Assembly (NCBI RefSeq): GCF_015477835.1
Contig: NZ_JADLQN010000009.1
Location: 31,533-95,532 of the forward strand
DNA from: Nocardia higoensis
GTDB taxonomy: Bacteria; Actinomycetota; Actinomycetes; Mycobacteriales; Mycobacteriaceae
Length of the DNA stretch: 64,000 bases
Direction: 5' to 3'
The notes below the pieces were generated by a model. It had not been told where the DNA came from and did no database searches. It saw only the letters and a list, made by a program, of their open reading frames with translations. The position numbers and the translations under genes are program-made. Positions 1 through 8,747 of this stretch are shown piece after piece (within the stretch, counting starts at the first letter, position 1; each line of letters begins with the position of its first letter).

Positions 1-3000
1 ATGGTGGCACTCAACGCCTCCATCGAGGTCGCGCGGGAGATCGTCGAGGGCATCGACGACGTCTGGATCTGCAACCACAACGCCCCCGACCAGGTGGTGA
101 TCGGCGGCGGACACGACGGCGTGGCCGTCGCCGTCGCGGTGTGCGCCGAACGCGGCGTCGCCACGAGGGCGCTGCCGGTCTCGGGTGCCTTCCACACCCC
201 CTATGTCGGCCACGCGGTCGACGATTTCGCCGCCGCGCTCGGCGAGATCACCCTGGGCGCGCCGGACGCGCCCGTGTACGCCAACAGTGCCGGGGCTCGC
301 TACGGCGCGGACAGCGCCGCCAATCGCGAGGTGCTGACCGGCCAGCTCGGCCGGCCTGTCGAATTCGTGGCCGCCCTGACCGCGATGCGCGACGCGGGCT
401 GCACGGTATTCGTCGAATTCGGCCCCAAGCAGGTGCTGACCTCGCTGGTGCGCCGCACGCTCGGCGACGACGTGATCGCCATTCCCACCGACTCCGGTCC
501 CATCGGCAACAGCGACCTCGCGTTGACCCGGGCGGCGGTGCGCTTGGCCGTGCTCGGCTTCGACATCGAGGCGATCAACCGTCATATCGCGCCCGACCCC
601 GCGGTCGCGGCGCCGAGCAGGCGGATGACGGTCACCATCTCCGCCCCGGAGTATGTGCCGGAGACGCGCCGCGCCGCCTACGCCGCCGCACTCGACGACG
701 GCTACCTGGTGGGTGTGGGCGGCGGGAGTTCGCCCGGCGTTGCCATCGCGCACGCGGCCGTGGCATCGCACGCCGCAGTGGCATCGGATGGTGCGGCGGC
801 ATCGCACGGCGCGGCGGGCTCCGCGCACTCTGGGATGCCGAGTACCACTTCGCCGGTCGCCGGCCAGGCCGTCGCCACACCGGCGGATCGGTCTCGCGTG
901 ACCGTGCAGACGGCCGCTGTCCCGGCGGCGCGCGTAGCCGTCGCCCTCGCGACCCCTCAGGCGGGTCGTGCCGCCGATGTCGCGCCGTCGGCGGCGCCCG
1001 CACACCCCGCTTCCTTCGAGAACCCGTCCGCCTCCTCGGCGTCCACCGACACATCGGAGACCTCCGTGTACTCGACATCCCATCCGCGCCCCCGTGCGGA
1101 CGACGCACTCGACAGCGCGCTAGCCCAGCACCTACGCACCCACCACCAGTTCCTCGACGGGCAGCTGGACATGGCGCGCGCACTGGTCGGCGCCCTCGAC
1201 GGCGGTGTGCTGGACGAGGCGACCCTGCGCGCCATCGAGGCCGTGAAGGATCACGGCGTCGCCATCAGCGCCGGCCACACCCGCGCCTGCGATGTCCTGG
1301 CGCAGCTGGCCGAACTCGAGGCCGGGTTCGCCCGTCCCGCCGCGGCGAGCCGCACCGCCTCCGCCGCCGCGGCGCCCGAGCACGAGCGGCGGCCCGCTGT
1401 GTCCGGGTTAGAGCGGCAGGCTGCCGAGCCGGAGTCGGGCCGACAGGCCGTGGTGACCGATCTTCGGCCCGAAGCGCTGACGACCGGGCCCGGTGGTCAG
1501 CACTCCAACGGTGCCGCGCAAGCCTCGAACGGCCGCGTCGCGAGCAACACCGCCGACGCCGATGGGACTGCGGCAGAGCGTGATTCGTGGAACTACGAAC
1601 ACGACGCCGGTCCAGCCCGCGGCGCGATCTCTGTCCACGACACCGACTCCGCTCCCGCAACGGCCCCCGCCCCCATCGTCGGGAACGCCCCGACGAACGG
1701 CGCGCCGGAATCGCTTTCTGTCGAGGGCAGATCCGCGGAATCGTTGCGTCAGGCGTTGCGTGAGGTGGTGGCCGAGAAGACCGGTTATCCGGTCGAGATG
1801 GTCGACACGGGGATGGATCTGGAGGCGGACCTGGGGGTGGATTCGATCAAGCGGGTGCAGGTGATCGGCGCTTTGCAGGAGCGTTTCCCTGAGCTGCCGA
1901 ATCTGGGCCCCGAGCAGTTGGGCACGCTGCGCACGCTGGATCAGATCGCCGATCTGCTCGGCGCGACCGCCACGGACAACTCTTCCGTCGACGCCGCGCC
2001 ACCGGTCGACAGCCGCACCGGAGGTGTGCAGTCGGGGGAGTCGTTGCGTCAGGCGTTGCGTGAGGTGGTGGCCGAGAAGACCGGTTACCCGGTCGAGATG
2101 GTCGACACCGGGATGGATCTGGAGGCGGACCTCGGTGTGGATTCGATCAAGCGGGTGCAGGTGATCGGCGCTTTGCAGGAGCGTTTCCCCGAGCTGCCGA
2201 ATCTGGGCCCCGAGCAGTTGGGCACATTGCGCACGCTGGATCAGATCGCCGACTTGCTCGGCTCGACCGGCGCGGCCCCTGACACGGGCACGAGTGCCGG
2301 CGATGGATCGGCTTCCGCCCTGAGCTCGGCGGCAGGAGCACAGTCCGCGGAAGCGCTGCGGCAGGCGTTGCGTGAGGTGGTGGCCGAGAAGACCGGTTAT
2401 CCGGTCGAGATGGTCGACACCGGGATGGATCTGGAAGCAGACCTCGGTGTGGACTCGATCAAGCGGGTGCAGGTGATCGGCGCCCTGCAGGAACGGTTCC
2501 CGAACCTGCCGAATCTGGGCCCCGAGCAGCTGGGGACGCTGCGCACACTGGATCAGATCGTCGACGAGCTCGGCGCGGCGGCAGGGGGTGATGTCCACCC
2601 AAAAGCTGAGGCCGCGGCGGTCACGCCGCGGCATGCCGTGGAACTCGTCGCGCTGCCTGCTGTGGACACGGCGATCGGCGGCTACCGGGAGCACCCGGAG
2701 GCCGTGCTCGTCGACCTGGCGGGCACGAGCGGACCGGCCTGCGACGCGCTGGCCGCGGCACTGATCGCCCGCGGCTGGTCGGTGCGGCGCGAGACCGGAC
2801 TGCCCGAGGCCGGCGCCCCGGTCGACCTGTGCCTGATAGTCCTCGGCGGCGGCGCGGACTGGGCCACGGCCCGGCGTCTGCTCGGCGAGACGATCCTGAC
2901 GGCGGGCCGGATCACGCCCGGGATGTCCGCCGAAGCGGGCCGCGCGACCGTGGTGACCCTCATCCGGCTCGACGGCGGGCTCGGCTTCCGCACCGCGACC

Positions 3001-4935
3001 GACCCGGTCGCCGCACTGCTCGGCGGTGTCGGCGGCATCGTGAAAACCCTTGCCGCCGAACGTCCGGACCTGTTCTGCCGGGCGATCGACATCGACCCCG
3101 CAGCCGACGCCGAACGCTGCGCGGAACTGGTGACGGCCGAACTGTTCGACCCGGCGCGTGACACCGTCGAAGTCGGTGTCGCCGCCGACGGCTCTCGCCA
3201 CACGCTGGTCCCCGGCGGTCACGGCCCGAGTCCCACGGTGACGATCATCCGGCCCGCCGGAGAACAGCCCGCCACCATGCTCACCGCCGAGGACCTGCTG
3301 GTGGTGACCGGCGGCGCTCGCGGCGTCACCGCGACCTGCGTACGGGCGCTGGCCCGGCGCGGCCCCGCCCGGTTCCTGCTGCTCGGCCGCACCGAGCTCG
3401 CCCCGGAGCCGGAGTGGGCGGTCGGCGTCGCGGATGCGGACCTGCGGCAGGCGGCGGTGCGGGCGCTGGCGGGAACCGGCGTCACCCCGCGCGATCTCGA
3501 ACGGGCCTGCGCCGACGTCCGCGCCTGCCGCGAGATCCGCGACACCCTGGCCGATCTCGGCGACCGCGCGCAGTACGTGGCTGTCGACGCCACCGACACC
3601 GAGGCGGTGCGCGCGGCGCTCGCCCCGTGGCGCGAGGCGGTCACCGGCATCGTGCACGGCGCGGGCGTCCTGGCCGACTCCCGTATTCCGGCCAAAACCG
3701 CCGAGTCGATCGCCAGGGTGCTCGACCCGAAGATCGCCGGTCTGGCCGCGCTGACGGCCGCGGTGCCCCGACCACGTCACCTGATCCTGTTCACCTCGGT
3801 GGCCGGGCTGTTCGGCAATACCGGACAGGCCGACTACGCCGCGGCCAACGAGGCGCTGTCCCGGTTCGCGGTCGCCTGGCGGCGGGCGCATCCGGACTGC
3901 CATGTCACCGCGATCGACTGGGGCGCCTGGGACGGCGGCATGGTGACACCCGCCCTGCGCGAACACTTCCGCGCGCTCGGTGTGGCGCTGCTGGCCCCGG
4001 AGATCGGTGCGGCGGCGTTCACCGAGCAGTTCACCGCCGACCGCGCCGACGACACGGTCGTGCTGATCGGCCCGGCGGCAGGGCTCTCGGCACCCGCGCC
4101 GGTCCCCGCGACGCCGGTGCGCATCCGCCGCGCGCTGCGCGGTATCACCGACGAGCCGACCGTCCGGGCACATCGGGTGGGCGAGCATCTGGTGCTGCCA
4201 GCCACCTTCGGGCTCGGCGCGATGGCGCATGTGGCCGAACGAACGCTGCCGGGGCGCATCGTGGTGGGAGCACGCGACGTCGAGGTGCTGAAGGGGCTGG
4301 TGTTCGACCACCAGGTCGACACCCTCGACATCGCCCTGGAACCAGGCGCGGCCGACGGTGACCTCCTGCTCATGCGGGTGACCGTCCACGACGGCGCCAT
4401 CACCCACTTCCGGGCGACGCTGGAACTGGCGACGGCAGCCGCCGAGCCGCCGCGCCACCCGGCGCCGCAGGGGCCGGGCAGCGCGATCGACATCTACCGC
4501 GAGGCGATCCAGTTCCACGCTCCCGCACTGCAGGGGTTGCGCCGGATCGTGGCCGACACCGGCGACACGCTCGTCTTCGAATGCCTGATCGACGCGCAGC
4601 CGGTGGCGGGTGGGGCGTACGCGAGCCGTTTGCACGATCCGGTGCGCGCGGACCTGATGTTGCAGGGCCCGCCGGTGCTCGGTCACCGGCTCCTCGGCGC
4701 CGCGTGCCTGCCGCTGGGGATCGGCCGGGTGGACTACTACCGGCCGCTGCCGGTCGGCGAACCGTTCACCCTGGTGGTCGGCAACGCCCGCGCGGGCCGC
4801 TACGACGCTCAGGTGGACGCCACCGCCACAGCCGCGGACGGCACTGTCCTGCAACGGTTCACGGACGTCGTGGTGGTCACGACGCCCGATCTGACGGAGA
4901 AGTTCCAATCCTCGGTGAGGCGGTGGATGGCATGA
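1..4935 (+). CDS. PfaA-like multidomain polyketide/fatty-acid synthase (5' truncated)
   Basis: This is the C-terminal 1644 residues of an iterative type I synthase; the ketosynthase part would lie left of the window. Visible domains: the end of a malonyl-CoA acyltransferase (1-175, with a VSGAFHTP segment and a C-terminal VEFGPKQVLTSLV), a helical segment (about 375-450), three near-identical ACPs (about 577-655, 680-757 and 781-858) with phosphopantetheine serines 615, 715 and 819 in GVDSIKR, and a ketoreductase (about 1098-1355) with TGGARGV, Ser1266, Tyr1279 and Asn1283. A hotdog dehydratase-like region fills 1365-1640. Tandem DSIKR ACPs followed by KR-DH are the hallmark of PUFA-synthase-like secondary lipid enzymes. 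The ATG at position 1 is internal to the gene. Its stop overlaps the next start (ATGA). Product unknown. Confidence 0.9.
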   Translation: MVALNASIEVAREIVEGIDDVWICNHNAPDQVVIGGGHDGVAVAVAVCAERGVATRALPVSGAFHTPYVGHAVDDFAAALGEITLGAPDAPVYANSAGARYGADSAANREVLTGQLGRPVEFVAALTAMRDAGCTVFVEFGPKQVLTSLVRRTLGDDVIAIPTDSGPIGNSDLALTRAAVRLAVLGFDIEAINRHIAPDPAVAAPSRRMTVTISAPEYVPETRRAAYAAALDDGYLVGVGGGSSPGVAIAHAAVASHAAVASDGAAASHGAAGSAHSGMPSTTSPVAGQAVATPADRSRVTVQTAAVPAARVAVALATPQAGRAADVAPSAAPAHPASFENPSASSASTDTSETSVYSTSHPRPRADDALDSALAQHLRTHHQFLDGQLDMARALVGALDGGVLDEATLRAIEAVKDHGVAISAGHTRACDVLAQLAELEAGFARPAAASRTASAAAAPEHERRPAVSGLERQAAEPESGRQAVVTDLRPEALTTGPGGQHSNGAAQASNGRVASNTADADGTAAERDSWNYEHDAGPARGAISVHDTDSAPATAPAPIVGNAPTNGAPESLSVEGRSAESLRQALREVVAEKTGYPVEMVDTGMDLEADLGVDSIKRVQVIGALQERFPELPNLGPEQLGTLRTLDQIADLLGATATDNSSVDAAPPVDSRTGGVQSGESLRQALREVVAEKTGYPVEMVDTGMDLEADLGVDSIKRVQVIGALQERFPELPNLGPEQLGTLRTLDQIADLLGSTGAAPDTGTSAGDGSASALSSAAGAQSAEALRQALREVVAEKTGYPVEMVDTGMDLEADLGVDSIKRVQVIGALQERFPNLPNLGPEQLGTLRTLDQIVDELGAAAGGDVHPKAEAAAVTPRHAVELVALPAVDTAIGGYREHPEAVLVDLAGTSGPACDALAAALIARGWSVRRETGLPEAGAPVDLCLIVLGGGADWATARRLLGETILTAGRITPGMSAEAGRATVVTLIRLDGGLGFRTATDPVAALLGGVGGIVKTLAAERPDLFCRAIDIDPAADAERCAELVTAELFDPARDTVEVGVAADGSRHTLVPGGHGPSPTVTIIRPAGEQPATMLTAEDLLVVTGGARGVTATCVRALARRGPARFLLLGRTELAPEPEWAVGVADADLRQAAVRALAGTGVTPRDLERACADVRACREIRDTLADLGDRAQYVAVDATDTEAVRAALAPWREAVTGIVHGAGVLADSRIPAKTAESIARVLDPKIAGLAALTAAVPRPRHLILFTSVAGLFGNTGQADYAAANEALSRFAVAWRRAHPDCHVTAIDWGAWDGGMVTPALREHFRALGVALLAPEIGAAAFTEQFTADRADDTVVLIGPAAGLSAPAPVPATPVRIRRALRGITDEPTVRAHRVGEHLVLPATFGLGAMAHVAERTLPGRIVVGARDVEVLKGLVFDHQVDTLDIALEPGAADGDLLLMRVTVHDGAITHFRATLELATAAAEPPRHPAPQGPGSAIDIYREAIQFHAPALQGLRRIVADTGDTLVFECLIDAQPVAGGAYASRLHDPVRADLMLQGPPVLGHRLLGAACLPLGIGRVDYYRPLPVGEPFTLVVGNARAGRYDAQVDATATAADGTVLQRFTDVVVVTTPDLTEKFQSSVRRWMA
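1726..2575 (+). repeat. Three tandem acyl carrier protein modules
   Basis: Three copies of a roughly 225-bp ACP-coding unit are separated by 60-75 bp Ala/Ser-rich linkers. Copies 1 and 2 encode identical ACP cores and differ at only a few silent bases; copy 3 has a handful of substitutions (FPNLPNL, IVDELG). The units use less GC-rich third positions than the flanking sequence. Confidence 0.9.
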
Positions 4936-7148
4936 CGACCCTGGAGTTCGACGGAATCGCGTTCGACCCGGAGACGCCCGGGCTGCCGGGCGAGGACACC
5001 TACGATGCCGGCTCCGCGCAGCACGGGGTGGCTCGGCGACGACCTGAACCGCGGTCCGAAGCGGCGGCCCGGCCGGGGACGGTGGGGCAGCCGGAGGCAA
5101 CCGGGCTGCGGGGAGCAGGGGATCGGTCGGAACCGGCGGCTCTGCCCGGAGCGGGGGCGCAGCCGGGTGCGGTGGCGCAACCGGCTACCGGGGTGCGCAG
5201 GGGGCCGGTGGTCCCGACGACCCGAATCCCCAACCCGCTGGCCGAGATACGCGTGAGCGTCGTAGCGGCGCACCGCGCGGCGCTCACCGCGCAACTGGCG
5301 ATGCAGCGGGCCCTGTGGGAGCGTGTCGCGGTCCTGGACGAGCATGTGCGGAGCCGTCGCCCCGATCCGGTCCCGGACACCTCGGTCGGTGCCGTGCCCG
5401 GCGTGGAGATGCCGAGCCTGGCCGCGTCGGGAGTGGAGATGCCGGGCGTGACGATGTCGGATGTCGCGGCCCCGGTCGATCACCGTTCGCCCGCATCGCG
5501 GGTGTTCGAGCATGCCGCCGAATGGGCGTTCAAGCCGGTGGCCCGCACGGCGCGCACCCACCTCGACCATGCCGCCCTGCGTCGGTTGGCCGAGGGCGAC
5601 CTGGCGGGCGTGTTCGGCCCGGCCTACCGGCGTCCGGGCGTGCGTTCCGAGGCGCGGTTGGCCGCGCACGGGCCGCTGGCGCTCACCGAGATCACCTCCC
5701 TCGAGCTGTACGGCGGCGAGGGCCGGGGCCGTCTGCTGGCCCGCTTCGACGGCGATCCCGGCGCCGCCGCGACGCAGGCCGCCGAGGTGTTCGCCCTCTA
5801 CACCGGCCTGCCACTGTGCCTGTCCGGCAGCACGCTGGTCTCCGAGGGGCCGGGCGCGCAGCCCGCGCGAGTGGCGACGCTGGAATTGATCGTCACCGAG
5901 ATCGATCTGGTGCCGCGCCCGCACCTGAGCGCGGTCGTGCACGGTGTCGCCGCCACGCCGGTCGCGGTCTCGGCCACCGCTGTCGAACCGCGCGGCACGG
6001 GTGTCGGACCCGGCCTGCCGGACGGCGCCCTGCTGCTCAACGAGTTCCACATGGCCCATCTCGCGCGCGGTGATCAGGCCGTCGCGATGGGCCCGGAGTT
6101 CGCCGAGTACACCGGCGTGCGCGCCACCCGCCTGCCGACCGGCGGCTTGTTGCTGGTCGACCGCGTGCTCGATTTCGACGGCGCGCGCGGGCGGCTGGAC
6201 TCGGCCTCGTACACCACCGAGTACGACTCGCCCGCCGACTCCTGGTACTACGGCGCCACCGCCAACGAATCCATGCCGCACTTCGTCTACATGGAGACCT
6301 CCCTGCAGGCGGCGCTGCTGATGGGTTACTACGCGGGCCCCACCCGTACCCAGCCGGGCACGACGCTGAGTCTGCGCAACCTCGGCGGCACCGCGACAGT
6401 GCTGCGTCGAGTCGATCTGCGCGACAAGACGATCCGGCAGAACTCGCGGTTGCTGTCCACCACGATCCTGCCCGGTTCCTCGCTGCAGACCTTCGACTAC
6501 ACCCTGGCGGCGGACGGCGAACCGTTCTACACCGGCGAGACCATGTTCGGCTACTTCAGCGACGAGGCGCTGGCCAACCAGACCGGCCTCGACGGCGGGC
6601 GTTCCGCCCCGACCTGGCTGGCCGGGAATCCCGGCGCGGACATCCGGGTGATCGACGTGGCCGCTCGCCGTGCCGACCCGGCCGCACCCCTGTGCGCCCG
6701 GGACACCCTCGCCCTCATCGACCGGGTCGAGGTGGTGGACGGCGGTGGCACCCACGGCGCGGGCTACCTGCACTCACTGCGCGCCATCGACCCGCACGAC
6801 TGGTATTTCGCCCGCCACTTCCACCTCGACCCGGTGATCCCCGGTTCGCTCGGCGTGGAGTCGGTGATCCACGCGGTGCAGGAATGGATGCTCGACGCCG
6901 GCTTCGCCGACGGCCTGGCCGACCCGGTGTTCCGCATTCCGGCGGGCATCGCCTTCAGTTGGCGGTACCGCGGCCAGTTCCTGCCCACCGACGGCACGGT
7001 CGAACTCGAGGCGCACGTCAAGGAGATCCGCCGCGACCGGTACGGCGTCACCGCCGTGGTGGACGCCTCGCTGTGGAAACCGGGGCTGCGGATCTACGAA
7101 TTGACCGATCTGGCCGTCGAACTCGGCGAACGAGAGGTACAGCCGTGA
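4932..7148 (+). CDS. FabA-like (PfaC-type) dehydratase protein
   Basis: 738 residues. The first 120 are Pro/Ala-rich and disordered-looking. The rest reads as hotdog dehydratase domains like those at the C-terminus of PfaC. The last domain carries the FabA-type active-site stretch HFHLDPVIPGSLGVES, with His629 and Glu643 where FabA has its His/Asp pair. Unlike PfaC, no KS or chain-length-factor domain is present, so those activities must lie upstream of the window or elsewhere. The ATG overlaps the upstream stop as ATGA; in-frame sequence upstream of it lies inside the synthase gene. Likely role: dehydration (or dehydration/isomerisation) of the growing acyl-ACP chain. Confidence 0.8.
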   Translation: MTTLEFDGIAFDPETPGLPGEDTYDAGSAQHGVARRRPEPRSEAAARPGTVGQPEATGLRGAGDRSEPAALPGAGAQPGAVAQPATGVRRGPVVPTTRIPNPLAEIRVSVVAAHRAALTAQLAMQRALWERVAVLDEHVRSRRPDPVPDTSVGAVPGVEMPSLAASGVEMPGVTMSDVAAPVDHRSPASRVFEHAAEWAFKPVARTARTHLDHAALRRLAEGDLAGVFGPAYRRPGVRSEARLAAHGPLALTEITSLELYGGEGRGRLLARFDGDPGAAATQAAEVFALYTGLPLCLSGSTLVSEGPGAQPARVATLELIVTEIDLVPRPHLSAVVHGVAATPVAVSATAVEPRGTGVGPGLPDGALLLNEFHMAHLARGDQAVAMGPEFAEYTGVRATRLPTGGLLLVDRVLDFDGARGRLDSASYTTEYDSPADSWYYGATANESMPHFVYMETSLQAALLMGYYAGPTRTQPGTTLSLRNLGGTATVLRRVDLRDKTIRQNSRLLSTTILPGSSLQTFDYTLAADGEPFYTGETMFGYFSDEALANQTGLDGGRSAPTWLAGNPGADIRVIDVAARRADPAAPLCARDTLALIDRVEVVDGGGTHGAGYLHSLRAIDPHDWYFARHFHLDPVIPGSLGVESVIHAVQEWMLDAGFADGLADPVFRIPAGIAFSWRYRGQFLPTDGTVELEAHVKEIRRDRYGVTAVVDASLWKPGLRIYELTDLAVELGEREVQP

Positions 7149-8728
7149 CCACCCTTCCGCGTACGGGCACCGCGCCCGGCCTCGTCGCCGAGACGGCCCC
7201 CGACATCACCGCCGTCCTGCGCGACCTCGCGCGCCCGGTCTGGGTCGTGCACCACGACGGCCGGATCGCGGTCACCGCCGAACGATCGGCCGTCCCCGGT
7301 GCCCGCGTGCTCGCCTCGGCGGGCCCGCTCACCCCGGAGATGCTGGGCGAGAGCGCGTTCCGCGCCACCCACGGACTGCGGGCCAACTATATGGCCGGGG
7401 CCATGGCCAACGGCATCGCCTCGCCCGCCCTGGTGTCGGCGATGGCGCGGGCCGGTTATCTGGGTTCCTACGGCGCCGCCGGCGTCGCGCCCGCCTCGGT
7501 CGACGCGGCCCTGGCGGAACTGAGCCGCGAGCTCGGCGACCTGCCCTTCGCCTGCAATCTCATCCACAGTCCCGCCGAGCCCGCGCTGGAACGCGCCATC
7601 GTCGACGCGTGCCTGCGGCACCGGGTGCGGTGCGTGGAGGCCTCGGCGTTCATGAACCTCACCGCCGAGGTCGTGCGCTACCGGGTAGCGGGGCTGAGCG
7701 TCGGGCGCGACGGCCGGATCGTCTCGGCCCACCGCGTGATCGCGAAGGTCTCGCGGGTCGAGGTGGCCGAGGCGTTCCTGCGCCCCGCGCCCGCCCAGCT
7801 GCTGAACCGGTTGGTGGTCGCGGGGGAGGTGAACGCCGAACAGGCCCGGCTGGCCGAACAGGTGCCGATGGCCGACGACATCACCGCAGAAGCCGATTCC
7901 GGCGGGCACACCGACCGCAGGCCGCTACTGGTGCTGCTGCCGGAGCTGATCGCCGCCCGCGACCGGGTCGCGCGCACCCTGCCGGGCGCGGCCGCCGTGC
8001 GGATCGGCGCGGCGGGCGGCATAGGCACTCCGGCGGCGGCCGCCGCGGCCTTCGCGCTCGGCGCGGCCTATGTGGTCACCGGTTCGGTGAACCAGGCCAC
8101 CGTCGAGGCCGCCCAGTGCGCGGCCACCAAGGAACTGCTGGCGGCGGCGCAGTTCGCCGACTGCGTGATGGCGCCGTCGGCGGACATGTTCGAGATGGGC
8201 GTGCAGGTGCAGGTACTGCGCCGCGGCACCCTGTTCGCCACCCGCGCCCAGCGGCTCTACGAGACCTATCGGGCCTATGACGGGCTGGACGAACTGCCCG
8301 CGGCGCTGCGCGAGGATCTCGAGCGCACGCTGTTCCGGCGGTCCGTGGACCAGGTGTGGGACGACTGCGTGCGCTTCTTCACCGAACGCGATCCGGCTCA
8401 GCTCGCCGGCGCCGCCGAGAACCCGAAACGCCGGATGGCACTGGTGTTCCGGTGGTATCTCGGGCTGTCGTCGGGGTGGAGCATCCGCGGCGAGGCCGAC
8501 CGGGTCACCGACTACCAGGTGTGGTGCGGCCCGGCGATGGGCGCCTTCAACACCTGGGCGGCGGGCACCCACCTGGCCGCGCTGCCGAACCGGCAGGTGG
8601 CCGAGATCGCCGACCAGCTACTGGTGGGTGCCGCGTATCTGACGCGCGTCGCCCAGTTGCGTTCGGCGGGTGTGCGGCTGCCCGCCGAATGCGCCGAGTT
8701 CCTACCCCGACCGAGGGAGCAGCGATGA
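7145..8728 (+). CDS. pfaD: PfaD-family enoyl reductase (nitropropane-dioxygenase fold)
   Basis: 527 residues, the usual PfaD size. The GTG start overlaps the upstream stop (GTGA). The protein has the FMN-dependent TIM barrel of the 2-nitropropane dioxygenase/FabK group, recognisable by the glycine-rich RIGAAGGIGTPAAAAAAFALGAAYVVTGSVNQ stretch, given here in two parts: RIGAAGGIGTP and ALGAAYVVTGSVNQ. PfaD acts in trans as the enoyl reductase of PUFA-synthase-like systems, which fits its place behind the synthase and dehydratase genes. It ends in the 17-bp tandem repeat shared with the next gene's start. Confidence 0.88.
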   Translation: MTTLPRTGTAPGLVAETAPDITAVLRDLARPVWVVHHDGRIAVTAERSAVPGARVLASAGPLTPEMLGESAFRATHGLRANYMAGAMANGIASPALVSAMARAGYLGSYGAAGVAPASVDAALAELSRELGDLPFACNLIHSPAEPALERAIVDACLRHRVRCVEASAFMNLTAEVVRYRVAGLSVGRDGRIVSAHRVIAKVSRVEVAEAFLRPAPAQLLNRLVVAGEVNAEQARLAEQVPMADDITAEADSGGHTDRRPLLVLLPELIAARDRVARTLPGAAAVRIGAAGGIGTPAAAAAAFALGAAYVVTGSVNQATVEAAQCAATKELLAAAQFADCVMAPSADMFEMGVQVQVLRRGTLFATRAQRLYETYRAYDGLDELPAALREDLERTLFRRSVDQVWDDCVRFFTERDPAQLAGAAENPKRRMALVFRWYLGLSSGWSIRGEADRVTDYQVWCGPAMGAFNTWAAGTHLAALPNRQVAEIADQLLVGAAYLTRVAQLRSAGVRLPAECAEFLPRPREQR

Positions 8729-8747
8729 CCAGGGAGCAGCGATGACC
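8714..8747 (+). repeat. Perfect 17-bp tandem duplication of a ribosome-binding site plus start codon
   Basis: The unit agggagcagcgatgacc occurs twice back to back (8714-8730, 8731-8747). Copy 1 gives an ATGA overlap with the pfaD stop but reads only six codons (MTREQR). Copy 2 gives the real accDA start at 8742. Confidence 0.95.

Noticed and set aside
1408..5100. A 1230-codon minus-strand open frame opposite the synthase gene
   Set aside because: It is a high-GC antisense shadow: His/Arg/Gly-rich, no domain, and it exactly mirrors the repeated ACP modules.
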